DNA of 64,000 nucleotides from Halomonas elongata DSM 2581 (lineage in GTDB: Bacteria; Pseudomonadota; Gammaproteobacteria; Pseudomonadales; Halomonadaceae). The translations under genes and the position numbers were made by a program. The stretch lies in contig NC_014532.2 of NCBI RefSeq assembly GCF_000196875.2, positions 186,001 through 250,000 of the forward strand, read 5' to 3'. Under the pieces are notes generated by a model. The model did no database searches and was not told where the DNA came from. It worked only from the letters and a program-made list of their open reading frames with translations. Within the stretch, counting starts at the first letter, position 1. Each line of letters starts with the position of its first letter. Below are positions 1 to 11,831 of the stretch, piece after piece.

Positions 1-423
1 ATGAGCGGCGAGGGCGTGCCGGATGAGGATCTGGAGTTCATCCGTTTTCCGGATGTCGAGGGAGGCGCCGGGAATGACCATAGCTTCGGTGGCATGAATG
101 GCTTTGCCGTTACCGAGGGGGCCTCTGACGAAGCGGTCGACTTCCTGCGTTTTCTGCTCAATGAGGAAAATCAGCGCAAGGCGGCGAAGCGCGGCATTTT
201 CGTGCCGGTGGCCAAAGGTTCTGAAGAAGCGCTCGCAACACCTTATGCCCGCAAGGTGGCTGAAATTCTCGCAGACTCGACGTTTCACCAGGTATTTCTC
301 GACCAGGCGCTGGGGACCTCCGTTGGCGCGACCGTCAACAATATCAGTACCGATCTGGCCCAGGGAGTGATCACGCCGGAGGAGGCGGTCGATCGGGTCG
401 CCGAGGCCTGGCAGTTCCGGTAA
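1..423 (+). CDS. ABC sugar transporter, extracellular solute-binding protein (C-terminal part; 5' end outside window)
   Basis: About 140 residues of a family 1 periplasmic sugar-binding protein. The C-terminal half shows the usual pattern: a run starting GGMNGFAVTEGASDEAV, then FLRFLLNEENQRKAA and a final helix with ITPEEAVDRVAEAW. The reading frame is open from base 1, so the methionine there is probably internal and most of the protein lies upstream. It should bind the oligosaccharide in the periplasm and deliver it to the two permeases that follow in the same orientation. The substrate is inferred from the GH43 enzyme in the same cluster, not from the binding protein itself. Confidence 0.85.
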   Translation: MSGEGVPDEDLEFIRFPDVEGGAGNDHSFGGMNGFAVTEGASDEAVDFLRFLLNEENQRKAAKRGIFVPVAKGSEEALATPYARKVAEILADSTFHQVFLDQALGTSVGATVNNISTDLAQGVITPEEAVDRVAEAWQFR

Positions 424-497
424 TCGAAGCTTGTTCGCGTGACCGGTGACAAGTCATCGGCACGCAATTCCCCTTCGCTACCCCCGCTTCGGGATGG

Positions 498-1442
498 ATG
501 TTCAGCATGACAACGATAAATCCCCCCGCCGTGCGTAAACGGGGCACGGCGGATCGCATCAAGAAGAATGTGGTCAGCGGCAAGCTCTCGGCCGTTCTTA
601 TACTGCTGCCACCGGCATTGATTCTCTTCTCTTTGTTCGTCATTTTGCCGCTGATCGATGCGGCCTTTTACAGCGGCTTCTCGTGGAACGGCTATGGATC
701 GCCTTCCGACTTCGTCGGTACCCAGAACTACCAGCGGCTGCTCGATCATTCCGTGTTCCATACGGCGTTGTGGAATACCGCCAAGCTGATAATCGTCTCT
801 CTGGTCATCCAGATGCCGCTCGCCCTGGGCCTGGCGCTGCTGGTATACCGCAAGACACCGACCAATACCTTGTTCCGGCTGGTGTTCTTTCTGCCCTATA
901 TCCTGGCCGAAGTGGCGGCCGGCCTTATCTGGAGCTTCGTCTTCGACGGCGACTATGGCATTACCGCGTCGATTCTCCAGTCGTTGGATCAGGAATCCGT
1001 CTATGTGCTGGCCGACCGGCAATGGGCCTTTCCGGCGATCATGACGGTCATCGTCTGGAAGTATTTCGGCTTTCACATGATGATCTACATCGCCGCGCTA
1101 CAGAGCGTCCCCGAGGATCTGATCGAGGCGGCCAAGCTGGAAGGGGCCAAGCCGCGCCAGATAGCTCGCCACGTGCAGATTCCGATGATCAAGCACGCCC
1201 TGGTGGTGAGCGGCTTCTTCGCCATCATCGGTTCGCTGCAAATCTTCGACATCATCATTCCGCTGACCAACGGCGGGCCCTCGAATACAACTCACACCAT
1301 CGTGACCTATCTCTATACCTTCGGTCTGTCGCGGCTGAATATCGGCTTCGGTAGCGCCGCCGCCGTGGTGTTGTTCGTGCTGGCCATCGGTATTGCCTTC
1401 TTCTATCAGCGTACTACCGGCAACAAGGAGGGGCAGGCATGA
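498..1442 (+). CDS. ABC sugar transporter permease, MalF type
   Basis: Inner-membrane permease of about 314 residues with six hydrophobic segments. The first lies around residues 33-55 and follows a basic N-terminus. The cytoplasmic loop that contacts the ATPase (EAA motif) is visible as EAAKLEGAKPRQIARHVQIP. It pairs with the next permease, whose start overlaps this stop by 4 bases, so the two are translationally coupled. Three in-frame or nearby ATGs cluster at the start. ATG 507 is as plausible as 498, and the ribosome binding site is weak for both. Confidence 0.9.
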   Translation: MFSMTTINPPAVRKRGTADRIKKNVVSGKLSAVLILLPPALILFSLFVILPLIDAAFYSGFSWNGYGSPSDFVGTQNYQRLLDHSVFHTALWNTAKLIIVSLVIQMPLALGLALLVYRKTPTNTLFRLVFFLPYILAEVAAGLIWSFVFDGDYGITASILQSLDQESVYVLADRQWAFPAIMTVIVWKYFGFHMMIYIAALQSVPEDLIEAAKLEGAKPRQIARHVQIPMIKHALVVSGFFAIIGSLQIFDIIIPLTNGGPSNTTHTIVTYLYTFGLSRLNIGFGSAAAVVLFVLAIGIAFFYQRTTGNKEGQA

Positions 1443-2269
1443 ATCGGGCGACGACGACGCGCAATACCCTGCGCGTGATTCTGCTGATCCTGGTGGCCGG
1501 CCTGGTTGTCGGCCCATTGCTGGCTTCTTTCTTCGGTGGTTTCAAGACCAACGCCGAGCTGCGAACCAATCCACTCTGGTTGCCGGATAACTGGAATCCT
1601 GAGCATTACATCAGCATCTTGCTCGATGGAAGTTTCTGGCGCTATCTGGGCAACTCTTTCTTCATTTCCTCGATGACGGTGCTGCTGACGCTGGTCGTGG
1701 GGGCGGCGGCCGCCTATGTGTTTGCGCAGATTCGCTTCCTCGGCTCGAAAATGATCCTTTCCTACCTGCTGCTGGGGCTGATGTTTCCCTTCGCGGCGGC
1801 GATCCTGCCACTGTTCATCAAGGTGCGTGACCTGGGACTGCTCGACAGTTACTGGGCTGTCATCCTGCCGCAGACAGCTTTCGGGTTGTCGTTGGCGATC
1901 CTGCTGTTCAAGGCATTCTTCGATCAGCTACCCCGTGAACTGTTCGAGGCGGCCTACGTGGATGGCTGCAGCTACCTGCGTTTTTTCTGGTCTTTCACCC
2001 TGCCATTGTCGACGCCGATTCTGGCCACCGTGGGAGTGTTCGTCTTCGTTCAGAGCTGGAACAACTTCCTGCTGCCGCTGGTGGTGCTCAATGATCGTTC
2101 TCTCTATACCTGGTCGCTCGGCATGATGCAGTTCCAGGGCGAGTACCTGACCCAGTGGAACATGATTCTGGCTTTCGTGAGCCTGACGATCATGCCGGCC
2201 GTGATCTTTTTCCTCGCGGCTCAGAAATACATCGTCGCCGGCCTCACCGGTGGTTCCGTCAAGGGATAA
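1439..2269 (+). CDS. ABC sugar transporter permease, MalG type
   Basis: Second inner-membrane permease, 276 residues, with a hydrophobic N-terminal segment (about residues 13-33) and five more. The EAA loop reads EAAYVDGCSYLRFFWSFTLP, followed by the typical MalG ending with several aromatic and hydrophobic residues and AAQKYIVAGLTGGSVKG. The start ATG overlaps the stop of the upstream permease (ATGA). The GH43 gene begins 12 bases after its stop, which supports a single transcript for import and cytoplasmic hydrolysis. Confidence 0.92.
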   Translation: MNRATTTRNTLRVILLILVAGLVVGPLLASFFGGFKTNAELRTNPLWLPDNWNPEHYISILLDGSFWRYLGNSFFISSMTVLLTLVVGAAAAYVFAQIRFLGSKMILSYLLLGLMFPFAAAILPLFIKVRDLGLLDSYWAVILPQTAFGLSLAILLFKAFFDQLPRELFEAAYVDGCSYLRFFWSFTLPLSTPILATVGVFVFVQSWNNFLLPLVVLNDRSLYTWSLGMMQFQGEYLTQWNMILAFVSLTIMPAVIFFLAAQKYIVAGLTGGSVKG

Positions 2270-2281
2270 GGGATACCGATA

Positions 2282-3889
2282 ATGAAAGACAAGGTTCGCA
2301 ATCCGATTCTGCCCGGCTTCAACCCGGATCCCTCCATCTGTCGGGTTGGCGGGGATTACTACATCGCCACTTCCACCTTCGAGTGGTATCCGGGCGTACA
2401 GATTCATCACTCGCGTGACCTGGCCAACTGGGAATTGGCCAGTCGGCCACTCGAACGAACCAGCCAGCTCGACATGCGTGGCAACCCCGACTCCTGCGGA
2501 ATCTGGGCACCGTGCCTGAGCTACGCCGATGGCTTGTTCTGGCTGATCTACACCGACATGAAACGCTACGAGGGCAACTTCAAGGATGGCCACAATTATC
2601 TGGTCACCGCACCCACCATCGAAGGGCCCTGGAGTGATCCGGTCTATCTGAATTCCAGCGGCTTCGACCCCTCGCTGTTTCACGACGAGGACGGCCGCAA
2701 GTGGCTGCTCAACCTGCAGTGGGATTATCGCCAGCGTGAGGGGGGCGACCGCTTCGGCGGCATCCTGCTCCAGGAGTATGACGTCGAGCAGCAACGACTC
2801 GTGGGCCCTATCTGCAATATCTTCGCCGGCACCCCGATGAAACTCACCGAGGGGCCGCACCTCTATCGTCGCGATGGCTGGTACCACCTGCTGGTGGCCG
2901 AGGGCGGCACCGGCTACGAGCATGCCGTGACCATGGCTCGCTCGAGGGAGATTGCCGGCCCCTATGAAGTGCACCCTGACAACCCGGTGTTGACCTCGCG
3001 CCAGGACTCGGACAATCCGTTGCAGCGGGCCGGCCACGCGGATCTGGTCGACACGCCAAGTGGCGAGACCTGGATGGTGCACCTGTGTGGACGGCCACTG
3101 CCCGGCACGCGTCGTTCGCCGAGGGGGCGCGAGACGTCGCTCCAGAAGGTCGAGTGGGGCGCCGATGGCTGGCTGCGACTGGCTCACGGCGGCAATACGC
3201 CGGCTCTGGAGGTGTCGATGCCTGGGGTCGAGCAGCTGGCACCGGCCGCCGAGGAGGTCCATGACTTTACATCCGGCGCCTTGCCCGAGGCCTTTCAGTG
3301 GTTACGCACGCCTCAGCCCGAGCGGCTGTTTTCGTTGAGCGAACGCCCCGGTTACCTGCGCTTGTTCGGGCGCGAGTCGGTGGGCTCCTGGTTCGAGCAG
3401 GCCCTGGTGGCGCGCCGCCAGGACAGCATTCACTGCAGCGCCGAAACCACGCTGGAGTTCGAGCCGGAGGACCTGCAACAGTTCGCTGGCCTGATCGCCT
3501 ACTACAACCGTTTCAAGTTCCATTACCTGGCGGTGACCCGAGGGGATGGCGGCGACAAGGTGCTCAGCGTGATGAGCTGCCGTGATGCATGGCCGAGCGG
3601 AACCCTGGAGATCGTCGATAGCGATGACGTGGCGCTCGATCCTGCGCTACCGGTGCGCCTGGGTCTCGACATCCGCGAGGCTGAGCTGCAGTTCCGCTAC
3701 GCCCAGGGCGACGCTGCCTGGCAGCCGGTCGGCCCGGTGCTCGATGCCAGCCTGCTCTCCGACGAGGGAAGCGGCCGTGCCCATGGCTATTTCACTGGCA
3801 ACTTCCTGGGCATGGCGGCCCATGACATCAGCGGTCGCGGTATTCCGGCGGATTTCTCTGGATTTCGCTACTGCCGTGAAAACCGCTGA
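2282..3889 (+). CDS. GH43 beta-xylosidase (xylan 1,4-beta-xylosidase)
   Basis: 535 residues, the usual length for the GH43 beta-xylosidases that join a five-bladed propeller (about residues 1-320) to a C-terminal beta-sandwich. The three acidic residues of the family are present: Asp16 in FNPDPS (base), Asp129 in GFDPSLF (pKa modulator) and Glu190 in LTEGPHLY (acid). Their spacing matches that of Selenomonas xylosidase as I recall it. There is no signal peptide, so it should cut xylose from imported xylo-oligosaccharides in the cytoplasm. Its place between the permease and ATPase genes of an ABC importer supports this. Many GH43 enzymes also have arabinofuranosidase activity. Confidence 0.92.
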   Translation: MKDKVRNPILPGFNPDPSICRVGGDYYIATSTFEWYPGVQIHHSRDLANWELASRPLERTSQLDMRGNPDSCGIWAPCLSYADGLFWLIYTDMKRYEGNFKDGHNYLVTAPTIEGPWSDPVYLNSSGFDPSLFHDEDGRKWLLNLQWDYRQREGGDRFGGILLQEYDVEQQRLVGPICNIFAGTPMKLTEGPHLYRRDGWYHLLVAEGGTGYEHAVTMARSREIAGPYEVHPDNPVLTSRQDSDNPLQRAGHADLVDTPSGETWMVHLCGRPLPGTRRSPRGRETSLQKVEWGADGWLRLAHGGNTPALEVSMPGVEQLAPAAEEVHDFTSGALPEAFQWLRTPQPERLFSLSERPGYLRLFGRESVGSWFEQALVARRQDSIHCSAETTLEFEPEDLQQFAGLIAYYNRFKFHYLAVTRGDGGDKVLSVMSCRDAWPSGTLEIVDSDDVALDPALPVRLGLDIREAELQFRYAQGDAAWQPVGPVLDASLLSDEGSGRAHGYFTGNFLGMAAHDISGRGIPADFSGFRYCRENR

Positions 3890-3938
3890 ATGGCACGCAC
3901 CGGATAATCACAAATAGACGCAAAGACGAGACGCTCCC

Positions 3939-4976
<1,038 letters not shown>

Positions 4977-5220
4977 TTCCTGAACATGGGGGCGAGCCGT
5001 GATGATGACCGAGAGGTGGCCAGGCTCGGTTGTCGATCCGGAACCGGGCCATGGTAGGCAGGCTGCCGACCGTTGTCGCTGCCATTGTTCCGGTCGGGTA
5101 CTGGCGTCCTGATACTTCGAATCCATTCACCATGCGATAGAAGGAGCTCATCTATAAGTGAACAATAATTCGAAAACTTAGTTTAGAAAAATTACTAATT
5201 CTTCAAACAAGTACAAATGA

Positions 5221-6585
<1,365 letters not shown>

Positions 6586-6620
6586 TGGCCCCGTGACCTG
6601 CTTGCTGTTGCTTCGATATT

Positions 6621-6647
6621 GGTGCCCGGGCTCGGGCGCCCTTTTTT
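6621..6647 (+). terminator. Rho-independent terminator after the porin gene
   Basis: GGTGCCCG and CGGGCGCC pair (one G-U) around a GGCT loop and are followed by CTTTTTT. It sits 36 bases after the porin stop and just ahead of the sugar symporter, so the porin transcript should mostly end here, with some read-through possible. Confidence 0.75.
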
Positions 6648-6660
6648 CTGGAGATTGAAC

Positions 6661-8067
6661 ATGACGGATCGCAAACCGCTCAGTCGTTCTGCCTATATAC
6701 TCATCATATGCTGTATTGCTGCCATCGGTGGCTTTCTCTTCGGCTTCGATAGTGGCGTCATCAACGGCACGGTCGATGGTCTCCAATCCTCTTTCAATTC
6801 CGACAGTGTCGGTACCGGCTTCAACGTGGCATCCATGCTGCTGGGCTGTGCCGTCGGTGCCTTCTTTGCCGGTCGCCTGGCGGACCGCTTTGGCCGCCGT
6901 ACGGTATTGATCGTTTCGGCGATTTTCTTCCTGGTGAGTGCCTGGGGGTCGGGAATCGCCGGTGATTCGATGGAATTCGTGGTTTATCGCGTCCTCGGTG
7001 GCATGGCAGTGGGGGCCGCCAGTGTGATGACGCCGGCCTATATCAGTGAAGTGGCGCCCTCGAGGTATCGCGGTCGCCTGGCCACCATCCAGCAGGTGGC
7101 CATCATCGGCGGCTTGTTCATGGCCTTTCTGAGCAACTACGTGCTGGCCTATGTCTCGAGTTCGGCGGTCGCCGAGCTGTGGTTCGGCTTTGCCACCTGG
7201 CGCTGGATGTTCTGGATCGAACTGCTGCCCGCGTCGGTATTCCTGGTGGCGCTGTTGTTCATCCCCGAGAGCCCGCGATACTTGATCAGCAGTGGTCGAC
7301 AGTCGGAAGCTCGCCGGGTGCTGGGCCTGGTGATGCCGGAGCAAGAGGTCGGCGACAAGCTCGATGAGATCCACACCACCCTGGATCGTGATCACAAGCC
7401 GCGATTGAGCGATGTGGTCAACCGCGCGACCGGCAAGGTGCATGGCATTGTCTGGGTCGGTATCGGCCTGGCGGTGTTCCAGCAGCTGGTAGGCATCAAT
7501 GTGGTGTTCTATTACGGCGCGGTGCTGTGGCAATCGGTAGGCTTCTCGGAGGGTGATGCCCTGCTGATCAACGTGATCTCCGGGGCCGTGAGCATCGGCG
7601 CCTGCCTGCTGGCAATCGCTTTGATCGACAAGATCGGCCGCAAGCCCCTGCTGTGGGTCGGCTCGGTGGGAATGGCCATTACCCTGGCCTGCCTAGTCTT
7701 TGCCTTTTCCACGGCAACCCTGGTCGACGGGAATCTGCAGCTCAGCGACGACATGGGCGTGTTTGCCCTGCTGGCCGCCAATATCTACGTATTCAGCTTC
7801 AACGTCTCCTGGGGGCCGGTGATGTGGGTGATGCTGGGCGAGATGTTCCCCAATCAGATGCGTGGTTCGGGACTCGCCATCGCCGGGCTGTTCCAGTGGC
7901 TGGCCAACTTCGGCATCACCATGACCTTCCCGATCATGCTGGCATCCATCGGCCTGGCGGGTGCCTATGGCTTCTATGCCTTGTGTGCCGCGCTGTCGGC
8001 CTTCTTTGTGCTGCGCTGGGTTCAGGAAACGCGAGGCAAGGAACTCGAGGAAATGGCGTATGAGTGA
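6661..8067 (+). CDS. MFS sugar:proton symporter (sugar porter family, XylE/GalP-like)
   Basis: 468 residues, 12 membrane segments. All sugar-porter motifs are visible in order: GGFLFGFDSGVI in TM1, ADRFGRR in loop 2-3, PESPRYLI before the central loop, QQLVGIN in TM7, DKIGRKPL in loop 8-9, GPVMWVMLGEMFP in TM10 and a final ETRGKELEEM. Start ATG 6661 follows GGAGATTGAAC. It probably imports a free monosaccharide such as xylose by proton symport, complementing the oligosaccharide ABC system. The exact sugar cannot be read from sequence. Confidence 0.92.
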   Translation: MTDRKPLSRSAYILIICCIAAIGGFLFGFDSGVINGTVDGLQSSFNSDSVGTGFNVASMLLGCAVGAFFAGRLADRFGRRTVLIVSAIFFLVSAWGSGIAGDSMEFVVYRVLGGMAVGAASVMTPAYISEVAPSRYRGRLATIQQVAIIGGLFMAFLSNYVLAYVSSSAVAELWFGFATWRWMFWIELLPASVFLVALLFIPESPRYLISSGRQSEARRVLGLVMPEQEVGDKLDEIHTTLDRDHKPRLSDVVNRATGKVHGIVWVGIGLAVFQQLVGINVVFYYGAVLWQSVGFSEGDALLINVISGAVSIGACLLAIALIDKIGRKPLLWVGSVGMAITLACLVFAFSTATLVDGNLQLSDDMGVFALLAANIYVFSFNVSWGPVMWVMLGEMFPNQMRGSGLAIAGLFQWLANFGITMTFPIMLASIGLAGAYGFYALCAALSAFFVLRWVQETRGKELEEMAYE

Positions 8068-8171
8068 AGCGGTCGACGGGAAGCTGCCGACCGCTCTGGC
8101 GTCGCCGCTGTCGGTGACGTGGCGCGTCAGGGCTCGCCGCAGGTTTAACGACCGAAGGGGCAGGTAATCGC

Positions 8172-9065
8172 ATGGTGACGGATACACGAGTGCAGGTGGC
8201 GGTCGAGCTCGACATGAGCCTGGGCGAGAGCCCGTTATGGTCGGTGGCGCGGCAGACGCTCCACTGGGTGGATATCAATCATGGCGTGATCCATGTCTGG
8301 CAGCCGGATCGGCACGCAGCGCCCTCGCGCATCGAGCTGGATGAAAAGGTCGGCTGCATTGCGTTGTGCGAGGAGGGACTGCTCGCCGCCACGGCCTCGG
8401 GCATCATCAGGCTGCGATTGCCGTTCGACGGCCGGACCGAGCGCCTGGCGGACAACCCCGAGTGGCACGACGGGAAGGGCAATCGCTTCAACGATGGACG
8501 CTGCGATGCGGCCGGGCGTTTCTGGGCGGGTACGATTGCCGCCGACGAGGTTACGCCTTCCGCGGCTCTCTATTGCTTCGAGGGGGGAGAACTGGTGCAG
8601 CGGTGGTCTGGTCTTGGCATCGCCAATGGACTGGCCTTCAGCCCCGACCGACGCTGGCTTTATCACACGGACTCGTTGACCCGGCGGATCCTGCGTTATC
8701 CCTTCGATGTGGAGACTGGCCGCACCGGCGAGCCTCGGGTCTGGGCGGATCTGGATGCCCTGGGCTTGCCGGGGGTGCCGGATGGTGCCGCCGTGGATAG
8801 CCAGGGCTGCTATTGGAGCGCTCTTTATGGGGGAGGGCGTATCGTGCGTTTCTCTCCCGCGGGAAGGCTGGAGGCGAGCTTCGAGCTACCTTGCCCGCAC
8901 CCCACCATGGTGGCCTTCGGAGGCCCCGATCTGCGGACGCTCTACATCACCACCGCCACGCAACACCTGAACGACGAGGAACGAAAGCGTTGGCCTGCTG
9001 CCGGTAGCCTGCTTCGTATGCCGGCACCGGTAGCGGGACTGGCGGAGCCGGTCGCGACTTCCTGA
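8172..9065 (+). CDS. SMP-30/gluconolactonase-family sugar lactonase
   Basis: 297-residue six-bladed propeller lactonase. The metal-site residues are in their usual contexts: Glu in LGESPLW near residue 19, Asn in GNRFNDGRCD, Asn in IANGLAFSPD, and Asp in GVPDGAAVD. The family hydrolyses aldonolactones (glucono-, xylono-, arabinonolactone) in the cytoplasm. The neighbouring xyloside genes suggest xylonolactone, meaning oxidative xylose catabolism, but no xylose dehydrogenase or xylonate dehydratase is in the window. It is followed after 7 bases by the stop of a convergent gene. Confidence 0.85.
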   Translation: MVTDTRVQVAVELDMSLGESPLWSVARQTLHWVDINHGVIHVWQPDRHAAPSRIELDEKVGCIALCEEGLLAATASGIIRLRLPFDGRTERLADNPEWHDGKGNRFNDGRCDAAGRFWAGTIAADEVTPSAALYCFEGGELVQRWSGLGIANGLAFSPDRRWLYHTDSLTRRILRYPFDVETGRTGEPRVWADLDALGLPGVPDGAAVDSQGCYWSALYGGGRIVRFSPAGRLEASFELPCPHPTMVAFGGPDLRTLYITTATQHLNDEERKRWPAAGSLLRMPAPVAGLAEPVATS

Positions 9066-9072
9066 CGCCGAT

Positions 9073-9792
9073 TCAGAGTGCCTGCCGAGCACTCGCCAGC
9101 CGCGCGATGACTTCGGGCAATTCGCTGGCGTGGTGGAGCGCGATGGCGCCCTCGGGCGTGGCTTCCTCGTCGGGGAAGTGGTTGAGGTGAATCACCTGCA
9201 TGCCGGCGGCCAGTCCGGCTTCCACGCCCACCGCTGCATCGTCGATCACCACGCAGCGCTCGGGGGGAAAGCCCATGGCCTCGGCCGCCTTGAGATAGAG
9301 GCCGGGGTCGGGCTTCCAGACTTCCAGGGTGTAGGCGCTGAACAGATGGTCGCCGAAGTGGTGTGCCAGGCCGGCACTGGCCATGGCGCAGCGGATCTTG
9401 CTGTCGGGGCCGTTGGAGACGACGGCCTTGGGGTAGGCGGCCAGGGCGTCCAGCGCGTCGGGCATGCCGTCGATGGCGACGAGCTCCTCGGTCATGCGTG
9501 CTTGCATGCGAGTGCGCATCGCGGCTTCCAGACGCGCCAGGCTGTCTTCGGTGAGCGGGCCGTGACGGCGCTGCTGGGTGGCGACGATATCGTGAAAGCG
9601 AACGCCCCGGAAGGCTTCCATGTACTGGCGGGCAGTGAAGGGGAGCCCGTACTCGGGCAGGACGTCGCCCATGACCTCGGCCAGCAGGATCTCGCTGTCG
9701 ACCAGGGTACCGTCGGAGTCGAAGAGCAGGCAGAGGGGAGCCGAAGAGGAGGGAGCCGAAGCCGGCAGGGCGGAAGGCGAGGACGCGGACAT
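9073..9792 (-). CDS. HAD-superfamily sugar phosphatase (YieH/beta-phosphoglucomutase-like)
   Basis: 239 residues. Motif I is DSDGTLVDSE (nucleophile and acid/base Asp), motif II the Ser of VVSNGP, motif III KPDPGLYL, motif IV VVIDDAAVGVEAG. The alpha-helical cap lies between motifs I and II, as in the beta-phosphoglucomutase/phosphatase subgroup. It is the distal gene behind the TRAP operon, 73 bases after dctM, with a short inverted repeat in the gap. A role as a 6-phosphogluconate-type phosphatase would suit the operon but is a guess. A clear paralogue lies at 20071-20745. Confidence 0.8.
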   Translation of the reverse strand: MSASSPSALPASAPSSSAPLCLLFDSDGTLVDSEILLAEVMGDVLPEYGLPFTARQYMEAFRGVRFHDIVATQQRRHGPLTEDSLARLEAAMRTRMQARMTEELVAIDGMPDALDALAAYPKAVVSNGPDSKIRCAMASAGLAHHFGDHLFSAYTLEVWKPDPGLYLKAAEAMGFPPERCVVIDDAAVGVEAGLAAGMQVIHLNHFPDEEATPEGAIALHHASELPEVIARLASARQAL

Positions 9793-9865
9793 GAAAGCCT
9801 CGTGGGTTGGTCGTGGATGGGGGCGCCGCCGGCCAGTGTACCCGGCCAGGCGGCACGATGCAGGC

Positions 9866-11173
9866 TCACACGAAATCGGGAGCGATCAGTCGGGGCAGCA
9901 TCAGGATCAGATCCGGATAGAGGATCAGCAGCAGGATCACGCCGAGCATGATGGCCAGGTACAGCAGCGTGGTGCCGAGCGCCTGAAGCAGCGGAATGCC
10001 GCCGATCTTTGCCGAGATCATCAGGCAGAGACCATAGGGGGGCGTGATCAGCCCCAGGCCCAGCGCCATGACACCGATGACGCCGAATTGCACCGGGTGG
10101 ACTCCGGCCTGCATGGCCAGGGGCTGGAAGATCGGCGCCATGATGGCCATGGCCGGCAGGGAATCCATGAAGGTACCGATGACCAGCATGACGGCGGTCA
10201 TCACCAGCAGGAGCATCACGGGATCGCTGATGTCGACACCGGCCATCAGCTTGGGCGGAATCTGGTAGAAGCTGATCAGGTAGCCGAAGATCGCCGCTCC
10301 GACCAGGCTGAACAGAGACAGGGAGCACAGGCGCACGGTGTCGGTGGAGGCATCGAGCACCTTGGAGAGATTGAGCTCCCGATAGACGAGGGTGCCCAGC
10401 GCCAGGGCGTAGAGTACGGCGATCACCGCTGCCTCGGTGGGCGTGACCAGCCCCAGGGTGATGCCACCGATGATAACCACGGGAATGCCGGCGGCCAGCA
10501 GGCCGTCCTTGCTCGAGCGCGCCAGTTCGACCAGCGAGGCGCGACGTCGGACCGGCACCTGGTAGCGACGCACATAGCCGACGTTGAGCGCCAGTTGGGC
10601 CACACCGATCATCAGCCCGGGCAGGATGCCGCCGAGGAACAGGCCGGCGATGGAAGTGTTGGTCAGGGCGCCCCAGACGATCATGTTGATGGAAGGGGGA
10701 ATGATGATGCCCATGACCGACGAGGCGGCGGTCACGGCCACCGAGAAGTGGCTCGGATAGCCTTCGCGCTGCATGGCCGGAATCAGCACGGTACCCACGC
10801 CGGCGCTGTCGGCCGTCGAAGAACCGGAGACGCCGGCGAACAGCATGCTGACCATCACGTTGACATGCGCCAGGGCGCCCTTGAAGTGGCCCACCAGGCG
10901 CATGCACAGGGTGATCAGCCGGTCGGTGATGCGCGCGGCGTTCATCAGGTTGCCGGCCAGCAGGAACAACGGCACGGCGAGCAGCACGAACGAGTCCATG
11001 CCGTTGTACATGCGCTGGAACATGACCCAGTAGGTCAGGCGCGGGTCGAGCAGGATCATGCCGGCGGCGGTCAGGACCAGAGCCATGGCGATCGGCACTC
11101 CGGCGACGATCAGCACGCCGAGCAGGCCGAACAGCAGCCAGGGCAGGATGAAGACGGCATCCATGGGAATCAT
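9866..11173 (-). CDS. dctM: TRAP transporter large permease DctM
   Basis: 435 residues and about 12 membrane segments, with typical DctM runs: VPLFLLAGNLMN near residue 60, GVSGSSTADSAGVGTVLIP, SSVMGIIIPPSINMIVWG and LITPPYGLCLMI. It carries substrate and sodium in a DctPQM system. The start ATG at 11173 overlaps the dctQ stop by 4 bases and follows GGGAGAACGCC. An open frame extends 417 bases further upstream but is only the shadow of dctQ. Confidence 0.93.
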   Translation of the reverse strand: MIPMDAVFILPWLLFGLLGVLIVAGVPIAMALVLTAAGMILLDPRLTYWVMFQRMYNGMDSFVLLAVPLFLLAGNLMNAARITDRLITLCMRLVGHFKGALAHVNVMVSMLFAGVSGSSTADSAGVGTVLIPAMQREGYPSHFSVAVTAASSVMGIIIPPSINMIVWGALTNTSIAGLFLGGILPGLMIGVAQLALNVGYVRRYQVPVRRRASLVELARSSKDGLLAAGIPVVIIGGITLGLVTPTEAAVIAVLYALALGTLVYRELNLSKVLDASTDTVRLCSLSLFSLVGAAIFGYLISFYQIPPKLMAGVDISDPVMLLLVMTAVMLVIGTFMDSLPAMAIMAPIFQPLAMQAGVHPVQFGVIGVMALGLGLITPPYGLCLMISAKIGGIPLLQALGTTLLYLAIMLGVILLLILYPDLILMLPRLIAPDFV

Positions 11174-11772
11174 GGCGTTCTCCCGTCGGTGGAAGAGAGC
11201 GAAGGATCCAGTTCGTCGCCGTGCCCGGCATGCGCCTCGAGTGCCTCCTCGACGGCATCGGGCGTGTCGAGGCTGGCTTCCATGCGGGGCACGCCATCGA
11301 GCAGGGCGTGCAGCAGTCGCTGGGCGCTGAACAGGATGATCAGCAGGCCGCTGACGCTGAAGGCCGAATAGACGTAGATCATCGACAGTCCCGAGGCGGT
11401 GGCCTCGCGCCGCAGGCCGGACAGGGCGAAATCCTTGCCGTGGATGACGAAGATCAGACCGACGGCCAGGCAGGACAGGTCGCGTATCCAGCGCGTCACC
11501 AGACTGGCCCGCGAGCCGCGCGGAAAGGCCTCGAGGACGAAGTGGTCGGCATGCAGCACGCCGATGGCGGTGCCCAGCATGATCATCCACTGAAAGGCGA
11601 AGCGACTGAATTCCTCGGTCCAGTACAGGCGTGGCATCAGCGGCAGATTGCGGCTAACGATCTGATAGACGATCAAGGCGATGAAGCCAAACAGCAGGGC
11701 CAGCAGGAGCCAGTGAAGGCAGCGCTCCAGCCCGCGATTCAGGTGAGTCAGGCCGTGCAACAGGCGTCTCAT
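11170..11772 (-). CDS. dctQ: TRAP transporter small permease DctQ
   Basis: About 200 residues with four membrane segments (first LLLALLFGFIALIVYQIV, residues 23-40). The family motif around YWTEEFSRFAFQWMIMLG is present. DctQ associates with DctM in the inner membrane. The start at 11772 (MRRLLHGL) is 59 bases downstream of dctP. The C-terminal tail of about 45 residues is acidic and hydrophilic. Confidence 0.9.
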   Translation of the reverse strand: MRRLLHGLTHLNRGLERCLHWLLLALLFGFIALIVYQIVSRNLPLMPRLYWTEEFSRFAFQWMIMLGTAIGVLHADHFVLEAFPRGSRASLVTRWIRDLSCLAVGLIFVIHGKDFALSGLRREATASGLSMIYVYSAFSVSGLLIILFSAQRLLHALLDGVPRMEASLDTPDAVEEALEAHAGHGDELDPSLSSTDGRTP

Positions 11773-11831
11773 GGCGGCGTTCTCCGGAGGGCGAGATCTT
11801 GAGCCGGGGTGCCAGGCACCCCGGCAAGGGC

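Noticed and set aside
1..3. ATG at the first base as the start of the solute-binding protein
   Set aside because: The product would be only a C-terminal fragment without signal peptide, so the frame must continue upstream of the window.
9492..11371. Long frames on both strands across the HAD and dctM genes (601 and 583 codons)
   Set aside because: Both are out-of-frame readings of dctM, which has complete family motifs; no homologous features seen.
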